In this document: positions 1 through 13,000 of the stretch, in pieces
Position numbering within the stretch: the stretch's first letter is position 1
Layout of the letters: each line of letters begins with the position of its first letter
Assembly: GCF_035046485.1 (NCBI RefSeq)
Contig: NC_085137.1
Span: 38,918,566-38,982,565 of the forward strand
Reading direction: 5' to 3'
DNA: 64,000 nt
From: Aedes albopictus
Lineage: Eukaryota > Arthropoda > Insecta > Diptera > Culicidae
Program-made: the position numbers and the translations under genes
The notes under the pieces: generated by a model
The model's database searches: none
What the model was told of the DNA's origin: nothing
Seen by the model: the letters and a program-made list of their open reading frames with translations, nothing else

Positions 1-692
1 TTTTAACTTATCGTAACCCTAAGCTAACTTAAACTAATTATACAAAGAACTTATTGTAGCAATAGAAGACTGCAACGATTTTTGACGAAAGTTTGCAATG
101 ATTTTAGTTGACATCTGTTCCAATGTTTCAATATTGAGGTAACTACAGAATCATTTTCAAAATTTTATTTTGAATCCTCTGAAGTTGCTTCTTTCTGGTA
201 TTGCAACAGCTTGACCAAATTGGGACAGTGTACAACATGGCCGGTCTGAAAATTTCTTTGAGTTTTGATTTTCTATTAATAAGTGGGTATAAACACCTAT
301 TTATTGCACTTAGTTTGAATACTTTCTATGTGGTTTTTAAAAGTTAAGTTTTTATCTAGTAAGAGCCCAAGATAGTTAACTTCGTCCGATCAATTAATTG
401 GAGTTCCCCTCATAGTGACAATATGTCTACTTGAGGGTTTCAAATAAAGAGCTCTTGGCTTATGCGGAAATATGATAAGTTGACTTTTGGAAGTATTTGG
501 AGAAATCTTCCATTTTTGCAAATAAGCAGAAAAAATATCTATTTTTTTTGTAATCTACTATAAATAACACGCAAACTTCGCCCCTTGGCTGAGATACCTA
601 TGACATCTGCAAAAAACGATTTTTGACATCCCTGTGGCAAATCAGGTAAGTCGGAGGTAAAAATAATGTATAAGATTGGTCCCAGTATAATT
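1..692 (-). pseudogene. Juan-like (Jockey clade) non-LTR reverse transcriptase fragment
   Basis: The reverse complement, in pieces, reads as the second half of a Jockey-clade reverse transcriptase. It starts near LGP..LYIIFTSDLPDLPQG, passes the catalytic block as FADV (normally FADD), continues with GISAKGRSLRVI, INWSDEVNYLGLLLDKNL and AMLYTVPIWSSCC, and ends near a short 3' UTR at the window edge. Several stops and frame changes break it, and the second catalytic Asp is replaced by Val, so it is a dead copy. The style matches the Juan elements known from Aedes and Culex (family knowledge; exact family not verified). It is cut by the window edge at its 3' side. Confidence 0.75.
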
Positions 693-714
693 CAATCGCT
701 ATTTAATTGTTTTC

Positions 715-775
715 TTAGTGTGAAGAATTAGCATTAAGTTAAAATTCACAAATACAAAGAAATAAAAAAAAAAAT
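715..775 (+). repeat. A-rich retroposon 3' tail motif
   Basis: The motif GAATTAGCATTAAGTTAAAA followed by CACAAATA and an A-run looks like the polyadenylated 3' end of a retroposon on the + strand. Nearly the same motif recurs at 22733-22785. Only the tail is recognisable here. Confidence 0.4.
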
Positions 776-913
776 TGTTTTCTTAGGCTTATTATATGAG
801 TCATGGAAGTAAAAACTTTTATTTTATTATCTGATAATCATGCATTTTACTAAAATCGCTCTAACTTAACATACAATAGTCCAAATTTAACCAAATTTGA
901 ACCATAAAATAAA

Positions 914-1361
914 TACAGGTCGGACTCGATTATCCGGGGGTTCAATCAACCGGGGGCCCGATTATCCGGGGCTCGATTATCCGGCAAAAATGGCTCGATT
1001 ATCCGGGGAAAACTTTGTTTTTGTTTTGTTTACAAAATTTTTAGATTACAGTATGTCAAAAAATGTGATAAACATCAAATACAACACCTGTAAATAAGAT
1101 TTAGCCTATTTGAAAATTGGTTTTATTTTTTCACATTTTTCTGCTAAAATTTCATTTTTAAAAAACCTTCTTGTAATAATACCAGACGTTAAGTTAAGGC
1201 ACTACAACCTCATGAATATTAGCTTTTATGTTTAAGGTACAGTTTTTGATTGAAGAACATCAAAAATAAAAGAAAAGAAGCATGGCTCGATTATCCGGGT
1301 GATTCGATTATCCGGGGTGAAATAATTTTGAGGTCACCCGGATAATCGAGTCCGACCTGTA
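914..1361. mobile_element. pogo/Tigger-type MITE, 23-bp terminal inverted repeats, TA flanks
   Basis: The left end begins TA-CAGGTCGGACTCGATTATCC and the right end is its exact reverse complement ending at 1359, followed by TA. The repeat core CGATTATCCGG recurs inside both ends (near 930-1005 and 1288-1315), giving subterminal repeats. There is no transposase. TIRs of the CTCGATTATCCGG kind are typical of pogo/Tigger-like elements (family knowledge), and the TA target duplication agrees. Confidence 0.75.
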
Positions 1362-3199
1362 TACTGTTGGTATAACAGTTAACAGTGAAAATTTGAAAAT
1401 TTTCTATGTCTTTTACGAAAAGTTACAACTAGTTGAAGATTTTCGGGAAAGGTGAAGATTTTGCCTGTCCTGATCATTTTGTCTTATCTTTGTATAATCC
1501 CAATATCAATAGAAACAATATACACTTTTATAGTAACGAAGACATACTCAAAAAACCCATGAGTATAGTTGGTAATGCTTTCATAATTAATTATTTTTCA
1601 AAGTTTTTCTCACTTTTCTACAGGAATTGCATGAAGAATTGCGTCAGCTGTGCTTCTGTGAAGATTGAGAGATCTCAGAAGAACCATTTTAAATGAGTGT
1701 TCCTAAACAGCTCAAAATTTGCAAACAAAAAAATACAAGGTGGTCCAAGTTGAGTATCAGTGTTGATATTCCTTTTGTCGTGTTGTGTAAGTTCATTGGC
1801 CTTAAGAAATTTTATCTTGAAACAATAAGGAGTGTATCGGAAACTAGTTGAAAATGTTTATTATACAATACTGGGTTGGTCTTTCTACGTTGTTTGTCTT
1901 TATCAGGAATGTTCTGGCCCAGAACTTCTGGGAAAGAATATATTAACACAAAAAAAAATGGAAAATTTTCCAACATTTTGGCACATTTTTTTAAATTTTT
2001 AAAAGATGCGCAGAATTTTAAAAACTTGTGATTTATCTGGTGATCACTCGACTGTGAGGTTTAATCTTATCATTTTCGGCTACTAGTGTCGAAGCGTCGG
2101 GCAAACAGATTAAATATCGTTTGGTTTAATAAAGACTGCGTTGCCGAAAATCATAAGACTTGTGTTCAAAGTGAAACTCTTTCCTGGTCATTTCTCCAAG
2201 ATCATTGTGTTCAATGACAGTTAAACTTATCAATTCTCCTAGTTTTCGCTCACTGCTGGTTGGCAGAAGTTTCATAATCTAACATTTTTTTGAAGCAAAA
2301 GTAAAATTTTGGCGCAAAATTCATCCGTGAAATGTTATCTGTGGCACAACCACGGCAAGGGTAGGAAAATATTGAAAAGAGTGGATATAATCCTAGATCT
2401 CTTATTTAGGAAACAATCTGCTCTAATGCCGAGTTAACAAAATATAAATACCAAAACTGACAACTTTTGACAAAGTATTTTCCAGATATCATAAATTTGT
2501 AGCATATCTTGTCAGTTTTTATTGATTTCTAACTAGATGTTGTGCAAAAATGCCAAAACGGCTGAGCACTACTGTTGTAGACCTTCTGTTGTGATACTTG
2601 TGCTGTTTGTTATTCCATCTACGAGACGTAAGGGTATTTGCCCATAAGGATTCTAAATGAGCAATGCCTTAGGATGATAAACATAGCAAATACCTGTAGA
2701 GACTGTATGCTAGTTTTTGGTTTCAAAATTAATGACATGTTTGTTTCAGACATTTCTCCTTGAGTCTCACCAGATTTTCTACAAGAGTTATTTCGGAATC
2801 TCCCTCTATCTTTTCAAATTCCATTAAAACAAATCTAATAAGCACCAAAAAATTGTCCTTCAACTACTAAAATATTAGAAGGCCAGATCGGTTTGATAGA
2901 TCTTTTGCCGTAATGCACCACGCAAAGGTGATTTGCCCTCAATTACACTAACTTTACTTGACTCCCTTAGGCATAAAGCATTTTATTTTCTAAGTATGTA
3001 GGATAAACAAATGCGAAAATTGTCATTGACATAGAAAGCTTTTAGTTAATAAAACAGCATCCATTTATAACGTAACGCTAAAATCATAACTTTTCATCTC
3101 CCTCTGCTCTCTTGCTTTTATGGATGTTAAACCTAACTATATTTTGAATTGCTCGTACTCTCTCCTTCCCTAGAACGTTACATTATTTGTGAACGGCCC
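1362..3199. other. AT-rich intergenic DNA with MITE remnants
   Basis: No gene is recognised. At 1416-1485 lies a segment (AAAAGTTACAACTAGTTGAAG ... TTTTGCCTGTCCTGATCATTTTG) that resembles pieces at 5940-6040 and 6140-6220, probably ends of one old element family. The rest is unremarkable AT-rich sequence. Confidence 0.4.
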
Positions 3200-3285
3200 T
3201 TAACTGTGTAGAGGCCTATAGATTACAACAAGCTGAGAAGCAGGCTCTGTCCCAGTTGAATTGTAACGCCAGAGAGAAGAAGAAA
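3200..3285 (+). mobile_element. Feilai-like SINE 3' fragment
   Basis: The sequence AACTGTGTAGAGGCC ... AAGCTGAGAAGCAGGCTCTG ... GTAACGCCAGAGAGAAGAAG aligns by eye with the 3' third of the intact Feilai copy at 5506-5786. The tRNA-like head is missing, so it is a 5'-truncated or eroded copy. Confidence 0.6.
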
Positions 3286-3735
3286 TTCTTGATGAGCAGC
3301 ACAAGAGTTTTGCTCGTCTATAATGTCCGCTGAATGTTTTCATCTTTTGGAAGCCGACATACCTATCAAAACATTATTTTAATAGTGTTAAACATTCATG
3401 TACCAATTTGTTTGTGTTCAACAGAAAGTGAAAACGGAACAAAAAATTGCGACAACCCATTCTGACCAATACAGTACTGTCAACAGTAAAAAAAAACGAA
3501 TCCATTCATCCATCCCGACTTGCAGAGGAGAAAACGCCAAATTGTTACAAAATATGAAATGACCCACATCGAATTTGCATAATTTTGGGCAATATACTAC
3601 AGTCAGTGAGACGGCCTGCATCTGGTAGCCGAAAAGTGAAAAGTACTGGTGCGTAGTGTGATAAGGTGTTTTGTGTTACGTCGGCCCCTAACTAAAAGCA
3701 AGTGTCATAAACGCTCCATCGGAGGAGTTTACGAA

Positions 3736-4077
3736 ATGGCTGCGTCGTCGGCAGCTGCGGTGCGGACCCTTCTAAGGGTGGCTTTGTGTGTGATAGCGAT
3801 TTTGTGTGGGGTAGGTGGGGAAGCAGAGCCTCAACTGAATCTGCCTCAGTATGCTGGGCCGGTGAGTCCTACCGGTAGGCCACAGGTCTTACCGAATAGT
3901 TATAGCAGTGGGCCGGGGCAGCAGCAGCAGCAGGATGATTCTAGGAAGGAAGGCAATAACTATGACCAGAGCAGGAGTGAGCGGTTTGGACCTCCGTATG
4001 AAGGCGGCGATGATGATGATGAGGAAAATTATCCACAGGGGAGGAGCAATGATGATCGGCAAGATCGGCAGAATAGG
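3736..4077 (+). CDS. ACE-like gene, exon 1 (signal peptide and acidic linker)
   Basis: 114 codons, phase 0. ATG at 3736 is chosen because it opens a clear signal peptide; the open frame upstream to 3649 has no ATG. The exon encodes the secretion signal, then a Pro/Gln/Asp-rich stretch with QQQQQ and DDDDEE tracts, ending RQDRQNR. The donor is AGG|GTGAGT at 4078. The next exon is 11.6 kb away but has the same Asn/Arg/Asp bias, which supports the join. Confidence 0.75.
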
Positions 4078-7000
4078 GTGAGTTCTGGAACTTTTATTTA
4101 CATACAGGGGGTGGCCAAAATGTTTGGGATAGGCAACTTTTTTTTCTCTCACAAAAAAGTTCAAAACCCTGTAACTTTTCATTGAGTGCATCGAAAATTC
4201 TCAAATTTTGACTGTTTGTTTACCTACTATATGTGCATCATTGGTACAATTTTGAGCTCGATTGGTTATTCTATCGCGAAGCTAGAATCGTTCTCGTAAT
4301 ACACTATTTTTTTTAATACGACTGTTGTTGTTTTCCGGATAACCAACCGAAATGGTATGTTAGACATACGTAATGCCTGAAGTTCATAGGCACAATATGT
4401 GTTGAAAAATGGACAAATTGACTGGAAAAATTGCGAAAAAATCCACGTAGTTCTGGTGGGGTTTGAACCCACGCCTCTCCAAGTTCGCTAGACAGGGCGC
4501 GTTAACCAACTCCGCCACAGAACAAGGTAACAATTCTGTGAAGTAGAAAGCCAACCTGAACCCAAAGCCCACCTCACCCCACGTTCTTTCCTCGCAATTC
4601 ACCATCTCCTTCGGTCCTTAGATGTCCACTTTCAACACTCTCTGAGCGTGCCTACGAACAACAGTGAGAGCAAGTTATTTTTAGTCTCGAGACTTTTGCC
4701 TATCCACAGCACATGCTCATCCACAACTTGCGAATGAGACCGTCAGTGTGTGTCGGGCGTTCGACTCGGTCGCATGTCCCTCGCACGACCGCTATTGCGA
4801 TTCTAACTTCGCGAAAGATTAACCAATCAAGCTCAAATTTGTACCAATTATTCACATATAATAGGTGAACAAACAGTCAAAATTTGAGAATTTTTGATGC
4901 ACTCTATGGAAAGTTATAGCATGTTGAACATTTTTGTGAGAAAAAAAAAAGTTGCCTATCCCAAACATTTTTGCCATCCCCTGTAGTTCAATTAAATTCC
5001 CTCTAATTGACTTGACTTGATTGTTTTGATAGAAAGTAACAACATAACCGGTAATAAATTGAAAAAGTAATGGGATGCATATCTAAAATAGACCAATTTT
5101 CTGAAAAATCTTTAAATATATGAAATCGCTATAACTTTGTCTCTTGTTAATAATTTCAAGTTAAGTCAAACGTTTTTTAGAGCTCATTATGTAAGTCATA
5201 AATGGTCAAAATTTCATTGCATTTGGTTCATTGAATCCAGAGATATAACACATAGATCGAAAAAATAGTGTAAAATTCTGTGACATATGATGCGCATAAT
5301 TGGAGCGTGGGATATCACATAAGTTTACATGACATATCATGTAAAAGTCATAAAATATCATGTAAACTTCCATTATATGTCATGTAATTCAGCATGACTC
5401 TGAGAGTTTACATGACATATAACACAAATTTACATGATATATCATGTAAACCATCATAACAATAAGTTTACATGACTCAAATGAAGTTTACATGACGTGT
5501 AAATAGGGCCCATATAGTCGAGGCGGTAAACGCACGGGTATTCAGCATGACCATGCTGAGGGTGACGGGTTCGATTCCCGGTCGGTCCAGGATCTTTTCG
5601 TGAAGGAAATTTCCTTGACTTCCTTGGGCATAGAGTATCTTCGTGCCTGCCACACGATATACGCATACAAAATGGTCATTGGCAGAGGAAGCTCTCAGTT
5701 AATAACTGTGGAAGTGCTCATAGAACACTAAGCTGAGAAGCAGGCTTTGTCCCAATGAGGACGTTACGCTAAGAAGAGAGAGAGAGATGACGTGTAAATA
5801 TCATTATTTTTATCTGTGCAGCTCAAAGTTGACTATCGGATAATTATATCTTTATAACTTCGTACAGAATAGCCCGATCTTTCCCAAAATTGGTCCATCA
5901 ATACACAACTAATTGATCAACTTAGAGTAAAAATTTTAGATTTTTCGATGCACTTTTCAAAAAATACAGCTTTTTGACCACTTTTTGAAAAGTGGAAATT
6001 TTGCCTGTCCCGATCATTTTATCTATCCCCTGTACATTTACGTTGATGGAAAATTACTTATGTTAAATTTATAATAACATTGTAAGAAACTGTTCAACAT
6101 TTGGGTAGTGTTCAACAATTGGTGAATTACCCTATTTGATTTCTTTTTCGAAAAATTACAGCTAGTTATACATTTTTTGAAAAGTGATAATTTTACCTGT
6201 CCCAGTTATTTTGACTATATGTTGGTGAATCCGCTACGGAAGCTTTAAATCGCAGCCTCGGTGAAATTTTGGATGAGGCTTTTGCAAAGTTTCACTAACA
6301 TGAAAAAAATTGGGAAAAAAATCTAAAGAGCCGAAGAAGTTTACAATACAACACTGTTACAATATCTCAAAAATTTAAAAACATACATATTCAACTTTTT
6401 TATATGTTACGCCAAATTTCCTGAATTTTTTGATAAAATTATAAAATTAGGGCACCCTTCTTCTTCTTCTTTTTCTTCTTTATGGCTCTTCGTTCGCACT
6501 GGAACTTGGCCTGCCTAGCTTCAACTTAGTGTTCTTTCGAGCCCTTCCACAGTTATTAATTGAAGGGCTTTCTTTGCCTGCCATTGCATGAGTTTGTATA
6601 ATGTGAGGCAAGAACAATGATACACTATGGAAGTCGAGAAAATTTGTCTGACCGGAACGGGAATCGAACCCGCCGTCTACGGATTGGCAATCCATAGCCT
6701 TAACCACTTTTTTAATTGGAGACCTTAGGGTACCCCTTTGGTCTCGAGACTATTCAAACGTGAAAAAACTGAAATAATTTGGCCCCTTCAAGGTATTTTT
6801 CTTTAAAACTCCGGTCTTCGACACAGTTGTTTGGTATAAAGACACCGTCTACCTACAAGAATACAAAAGAGTTTAGTCCAAGGATGGAAGAAAATCACTT
6901 CTAACGATAAATGATACACCATACGAACAATCAAAGATAGCCGTTGCGGTAGCATGATGCGACACCCTCGCGCTGTGCTCGTATCACAGAGCAATCAAAC

Positions 7001-10000
7001 ATCTGATGCACGCGGGATCTATCGTTATCGGATCATGTTACAAGTCGCGATAAACTTTATTCATTACGATTATGGCCACTTTTGCACCCGGAACCAAAAT
7101 TCATGATCTGGAATATTACATTCATATGCAGATCGTGAAGCTTCAGCAACAAGAATGCACAAAAAGTGATCGAAAATCGAAGTTTATCATTTCGACTTCA
7201 TGATAACGATCGCATCGCGGCCGCACATGCCGAGCGATTCATTATTCGCGGAGCATGGGTTGTTATGAATGCTTGACGACAAAATTCTATCGTTGTTGCT
7301 ATGATCGCGCGATGCCTTCCAACCGCGACACATTTGAGATCCTATCATGATCACTAGATTTCCATCCTTGGTTTAGTCATTAAGGACAGCCTTGTTAGAA
7401 TCCCAAAATGGCCGCCACAATGACCGACTTCGACACCTACTCACGATTTCGAGCGCACAAATCTCTTCGTAAACAAAACTAGTGCACCTGTTTTTCTTAT
7501 TTGGAGCTTATTACAAGTGAGCAAGAACAGAATAATAAAATTCACTGTTGGTTGAAGCTTGCTTCTTGAGATTTGTGCGTCAGAAGTTCCAATGCACTGT
7601 TGAAGCGGGATTTCAAGACGTTTGTCCTTAAACGCTTGCCGAATTACCTGTTGGCAAAAATCGAAAACTCGTGGTTTATGCATACATTTGACCAAATTTC
7701 CCCGTACAAACTTCAAGCTTGTTGAGCGCCACCTTAGACTTAATAAATTTTGCTCAAATTTTGAGCATAGCTTCTGGGAGTCCAAAACGACGGATTCCGG
7801 AGGTAAGACTTGGCATTTTAAAATTTGTGTTTTTCATATAAGTGTGAACCACCCTGGGAAGCATTTTTGTAGAACTAGTTTTGTTTTCGTAATATTTTTT
7901 CAACTTCTAAAATTTTTCGATATATGTATTTGTATTTTGCTATGGACCTTTAGATTTTCTTGAACGGTATAGATTTTTGAAAATTTGTATTTGTATTATC
8001 CTCAGAACCTTTTATGTAAAGCCTGTATCCGCAATAATCGGGAAACAGAAATATAGCTGTAACTCTGCAATAGATCAAATAAAATTGCTCAAATTTGGCC
8101 TGCCTATAGCTTAAGATGTGTTCATTTCACCTGCAAAATTTCATGTGAATAGGTGCAGTACTTTTTGTTGTAGCAATGAAACAGCAGAACGCGTGAAATT
8201 GAATTTTGTACAGCCCCTGGTTTAGCTTGTCAGCGCTGTAACTTTTGAATTTGATAAAGGAAATGGCTGAAATTTTGAACATGAACCTCTCAATCTGCTT
8301 TACCTGCATGGGCAAAATTTCAAAAAAATTGATGCACTATCAACAATTTTATGTTCGAAACATATGAAGGGGCTGATCGTGATTTTAGCCCCTCAGACAA
8401 CAACTAGTCAGCACCCCTTATTGTTTCGATTATATTGTTGAAAGTACTATACCAATAATCATCAAATTTTGCAGGCGTAATACACACATAATCAACTACC
8501 TTCTGTGAAAATTTCATGGAAATTGGCAGATACATTCAAAAGTTATAAATGGGCAAACATCGCACATGAAAAACATGAAACATGTTCACTAACACTAACC
8601 TCTATCAACAGCAGTAACTTTCAATCCAATTGATAAAAGTTGATGAAATTTTGCAAGAAAGTGTCTCTATAAGTATCATAACTACTTACAAAATTTCATA
8701 ATTATCCTTACAGAACTTTGAATTGTAACAAAAAAGAACCACCTATTATGCGAATGAAAATTGGTCATGGTTGTACAAAATTTTAAAAACCACGTCAGTT
8801 TGATTCTCTTCCACAGTTAAAAGTAATGCATCGATTTTTATGAAATTTTGCACACATAATAAACATACATTAAAGAGTTCTCAGTTAATTTTTGGCAGAT
8901 TTTTATCGATTCAGTACAGAGTTACTGCCGTACTTCTGTGTCCCGATTATTGCGGATACAGGCTTTACTGATAAAAGAAATAGTTTTTCAGCATTTTCCA
9001 TTAAAATGTGGAATACCAAGTACTCCATGGGGCCGTACACAAATTACGTCACGCTTTTAGGGTGGAGGGGGGGTTTCGCAGAGCGTGACGACCCTTACAA
9101 AAAATATTCAGGTCCCATACAAAAAGTGTGACATAGGGGGGGGGGGGGGGGGGGAGGGGGTTTTGAAAAAGGTCGATTTTTGCGTGACATAATTTATGTA
9201 GGGATTTTCAAAAGCATTGCAGAGAGTTTCAGAGGATTTTCGACGGGTTTTGGAGGCCTTTTTTCAAAAGTTCCCGAGGATCTCACGTGTGTTACATAGG
9301 GTCCGAGTGGGTCTTTAGGAGGTTTTGGAGGCATTTCAAGAAGTTTCAGAGCATTATAGGCTGGTTTCAGAGGAAGTTTCATCTCCACAATGTGTTTTTG
9401 GGAGTTTCGGAGGGTCTCAGGGGCGTCACATGAGGTCCGAGGGGATTTAGGGAAATTCCGGTGGCATTTCAGGAAGTTTCAGGAAGTTTTGGCGGGATTC
9501 ACAAGCGTTATGGTGAGTTTTCGTGGTGAGGGCCTTAGGGGGTTCCAGAGGCATCTCAAACGGTCTCGGTGCGTTACATGGAGTCCGAGGGGGTTGTAGG
9601 GGGTTTTCGGAGTCATTTTAGGATGTTTCAGAGCATTTCCAGCAGGTTCCAGTGGCGTTTCCGTTTGTTTCGGAGTGTCTTAGCCGTGCTACATGGGGCT
9701 CATGTGGGTTTTAGGGGAATTTCGGAGGTATTTCAGAAAGTTTCAGAGGATTTGCAGAGACATTATCACAATATTTTTTGAAATGTCCCTGAAATGCCCT
9801 TTGATTTAAGGGTTTTCTTGAAACCCCCTGATACGACCCTGATCTGAAATACCTCGAAACGCCCCTGAAACCTCCGTAATTCTATTGAAATGCCCTTGAA
9901 ATCATAATCAATCTGAAATGCCTATGAAACTCCTTTTGACGCCTTTGAAACCCCCTTTTTTTATAGAATGAGAAAATCTGCAACAGATACCCAAGAGGTG

Positions 10001-13000
10001 GTTGTGGGGATCGACCCACTAAAAACTCATTCTCTCTCTTCCTTACCTTCGCGGCACGCTCGTTAGGGATGACTTCGAGAAGGGGAGGACCGTACATGAG
10101 TACACTCTAATAGTAAGCGTTCCACCAGCTACCGCCTTAAGTTGTTCACTCTCCCCTGGAGGCTCGGGTCCTGGCTAGTACTTAGACTACCCGTTGAACT
10201 CAAGCTCCTGGATGGGGAAGGGGGCCAACTCAACTAGCTGTTGTTCGGCTCGCCATTTACTCTGTAGTTCAAGTACGATTCGAGAAACCGTGGAAGTAAC
10301 GGAGTCCCACTTGTCCGCCCCCATACACATCCTTTCAACAATGTTGTCAGGCGTGATATCTCTACCGCATACCTCCTACATACTCGACCTTTGCTCCACG
10401 AAACGTGGACATTCAAAGAGCACATGCTCCGCGGTCTCGTCGCAGTCTGCACACTCCGGACATGCGGGGGAGCCTGCGTGTCCGAATCTGTGCAGATACC
10501 ACCTAAAGCACCCATGGCCTGACAGAAATTGAGTCAAGTGAAAATTAACCTCGCCATGGGGCCTGCTCGTCCACTTGGACACGCTCGGTATGAGCCTGTG
10601 TGTCCATCTACCCTTGCTGGAGGAATCCCATTCGCTCTGCCACTTCAGCATAGACGAGGTTCTGGCGATACGCCTCGCACCTCTTATGCCGCGTCGCTCG
10701 AAGCATTCTTCATCCTCTGCCACCACTAAAGCTATGGGCATCATGCCCGCTAGCACACATACCGCGTCCTTTGAGACCGTGCGGTATGCGCTCACCACCC
10801 TAAGGCACATCAGCCTGTGGGTACTCTCAAGTCGCTTCACGTTTCGGTTAACCGCCTTCGACCATGCAGCGGCGCCATACCGTAGTATGGAAACCGCTAC
10901 TGCCGCGAGCAGCTTACGCTTACTCGAGACTATTGCCGAGCTGTTTGACATTATCTTTGACAATGCCATTATTGCCATGCTTGCCCTTTTGCAGGCATAT
11001 TCTACGTGGCTTCCGAATTTCAGCTTATCGTCGATCATGACCCCCAATTGCTTCAGTGAGCGCTTAGAGTTGATCGTGCATCCACCTGTGGTGACCACTG
11101 CCTGCTGTTCAGACTTGCGGTTGTTTACCACCACCACCTCCGTTTTGTGGTGCGCGAGTGCCAAATGTCTCGACCTCATCCAATTCTCCACTATGCCAAT
11201 TGCGTGAGTTGCTGTTAGTTCCACTTCCTCTATCGACTCGCCGTATACCACGAGGCAAATATAGTATATTAACATCTTTGCACGAGGGTAATGTCATCGG
11301 CGAAGCCGACCAGCTTTACGCCCGGTGGAAGTTTGAGCCTCAATACGCCATCATACGCCGCGTTCCATAGTACCGGGCCCAAGATGGACCCCTGCGGTAC
11401 CCCTGCGGTGATATTGTAGCTCCTCTCGCCTTCCTCGGTGTCATAGATTAGCACTCTATTCTGGAAGTAGCTATCCAATATCCGGCATAGGCTAACCGGG
11501 ACTCCTAGGTGGTGTATTGCGCACTCAATGGCGGTCCAGCTGACGCTGTTGAACGCATTCTTAACGTCCAGCGTGACGACCGCGCAATAGCGGATTCCTG
11601 TTCGCTTCTTTTGGATCGCTATCTCGGCCGTTTTGGTTACAGCCCTAATAGCGTCCACCGTCGATCGACCCTTCCGGAAGCCGAACTGGTTATCCGAGAG
11701 ACCAGAGTCATCGGGTTTCTCGGTATAGACCATCAGCCTCGACAGAATGATCCGTTCCAACAGTTTTCCGGCGGTGTCCAGCAGGCAGATAGGTCTGTAT
11801 GCCGACGGTTCGCCAGGTGGCTTCCCGGGTTTGGGCAGTAGAACCAATCTTTGCCTTTTCCACCTCTCCGGAAATTCGCCTCTGTCTAGGCACATCTGCA
11901 TAGCCATTCTGAACATGTCAGGCTTAGCCTCGATGGCCGTCTTGATGGGTAATGTCGGGATACCGTCCGGACCCGGAGCCTTGTTCAACTTAAGCGACTT
12001 CGCTATTGCAATGAGTTCGTCGTTCGTCACCGGGGCTACCTCGCTATGGCCGGTTTGGCTATAGGGAACGGGGGCCGATGGTCTTGTATCGTGGCGCGGG
12101 AACAGCGTTTCCACGATCTTCTGCAGCATCTCTTGGGAGCGTTCTGGGGGTGCTGACGCGCCCTTCGTTTTGGCCATGACTACTCTGTAGGCATCACCCC
12201 ATGGGGTCGTGTTGGCAGCCTGGCAGAGATTTACGAAGCACGCCCGCTTACGAGTCTTAATCTCTTTATTCAGTACCAGTTTAGCCGCCCTGTAGGCCTC
12301 GCTTCGTTCAATTCTATCCTCATCGGTACGATCCCTTTGCATCCTCCTTCTAGCTCTTAAACAGGATGCGCGGAGTTCTGCGATTTCTGGACACCACCAG
12401 TACACCGGTTTGCGTCCATTTCTGGGTAGGGATCGCCTTGGCATAGCGGCGTCACATGCACGGCTTAGGGCTCCGACAAGATCATCGCTGGATAGATCGT
12501 CGGTGTTACTCTCCATAAACAATCGCTCCACAAATGCCGGCTTATCGAATCGCGAGGTCAGCCATCCCCGATGACGGTCGATGACCTTCGGCTGTGGCCG
12601 TCTTCCTCCGTGTTCCACTTTGTATCGAATCGACAGATGGTCTTTATGTGTGTATCCATCGTCGACCCTCCAGTCCGAGCTAGGGTTTAGACCCGGGCTC
12701 CAGAAGGTTATGGACTCTGCACCATTCCTACTGAAGGTTTTTTTGTCGCCTACGTTCGCGACATCCACGTTTAGTCTAGCCATAGCTTCGAGTAAGGCCC
12801 AACCAGCGTTAGTCAAGCGGCTACCCCACTCAATCGCCCAGGCGTTGAAGTCTCCACCGATGACCACGGGACTCAATCCCACCATTGCGCTTGTTAACGA
12901 TTCCAGCATAGACGAGAACTGGTCTATCGTCCACTTGGGAGGGGCATAACAACTGCAGTAGTATACCCCGTTGATCTTCGCTATTGCGAAGCCCTCGTGC

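Noticed and set aside
3649..3735. longer N-terminus for the ACE-like protein
   Set aside because: The frame is open upstream but without an ATG; starting at 3736 puts the signal peptide at the N-terminus.
4449..4532. functional tRNA gene
   Set aside because: The acceptor, D- and T-arms are good but the anticodon arm does not form a normal loop, and it is inside a TIR element.
7622..7963. 113-codon + strand frame overlapping a 114-codon - strand frame
   Set aside because: No motif, no splice support and AT-rich intronic context; treated as chance.
10575..11207. + strand open frame of 210 codons
   Set aside because: Antisense to the reverse transcriptase C-terminal part of the R1-clade element; no motif of its own.
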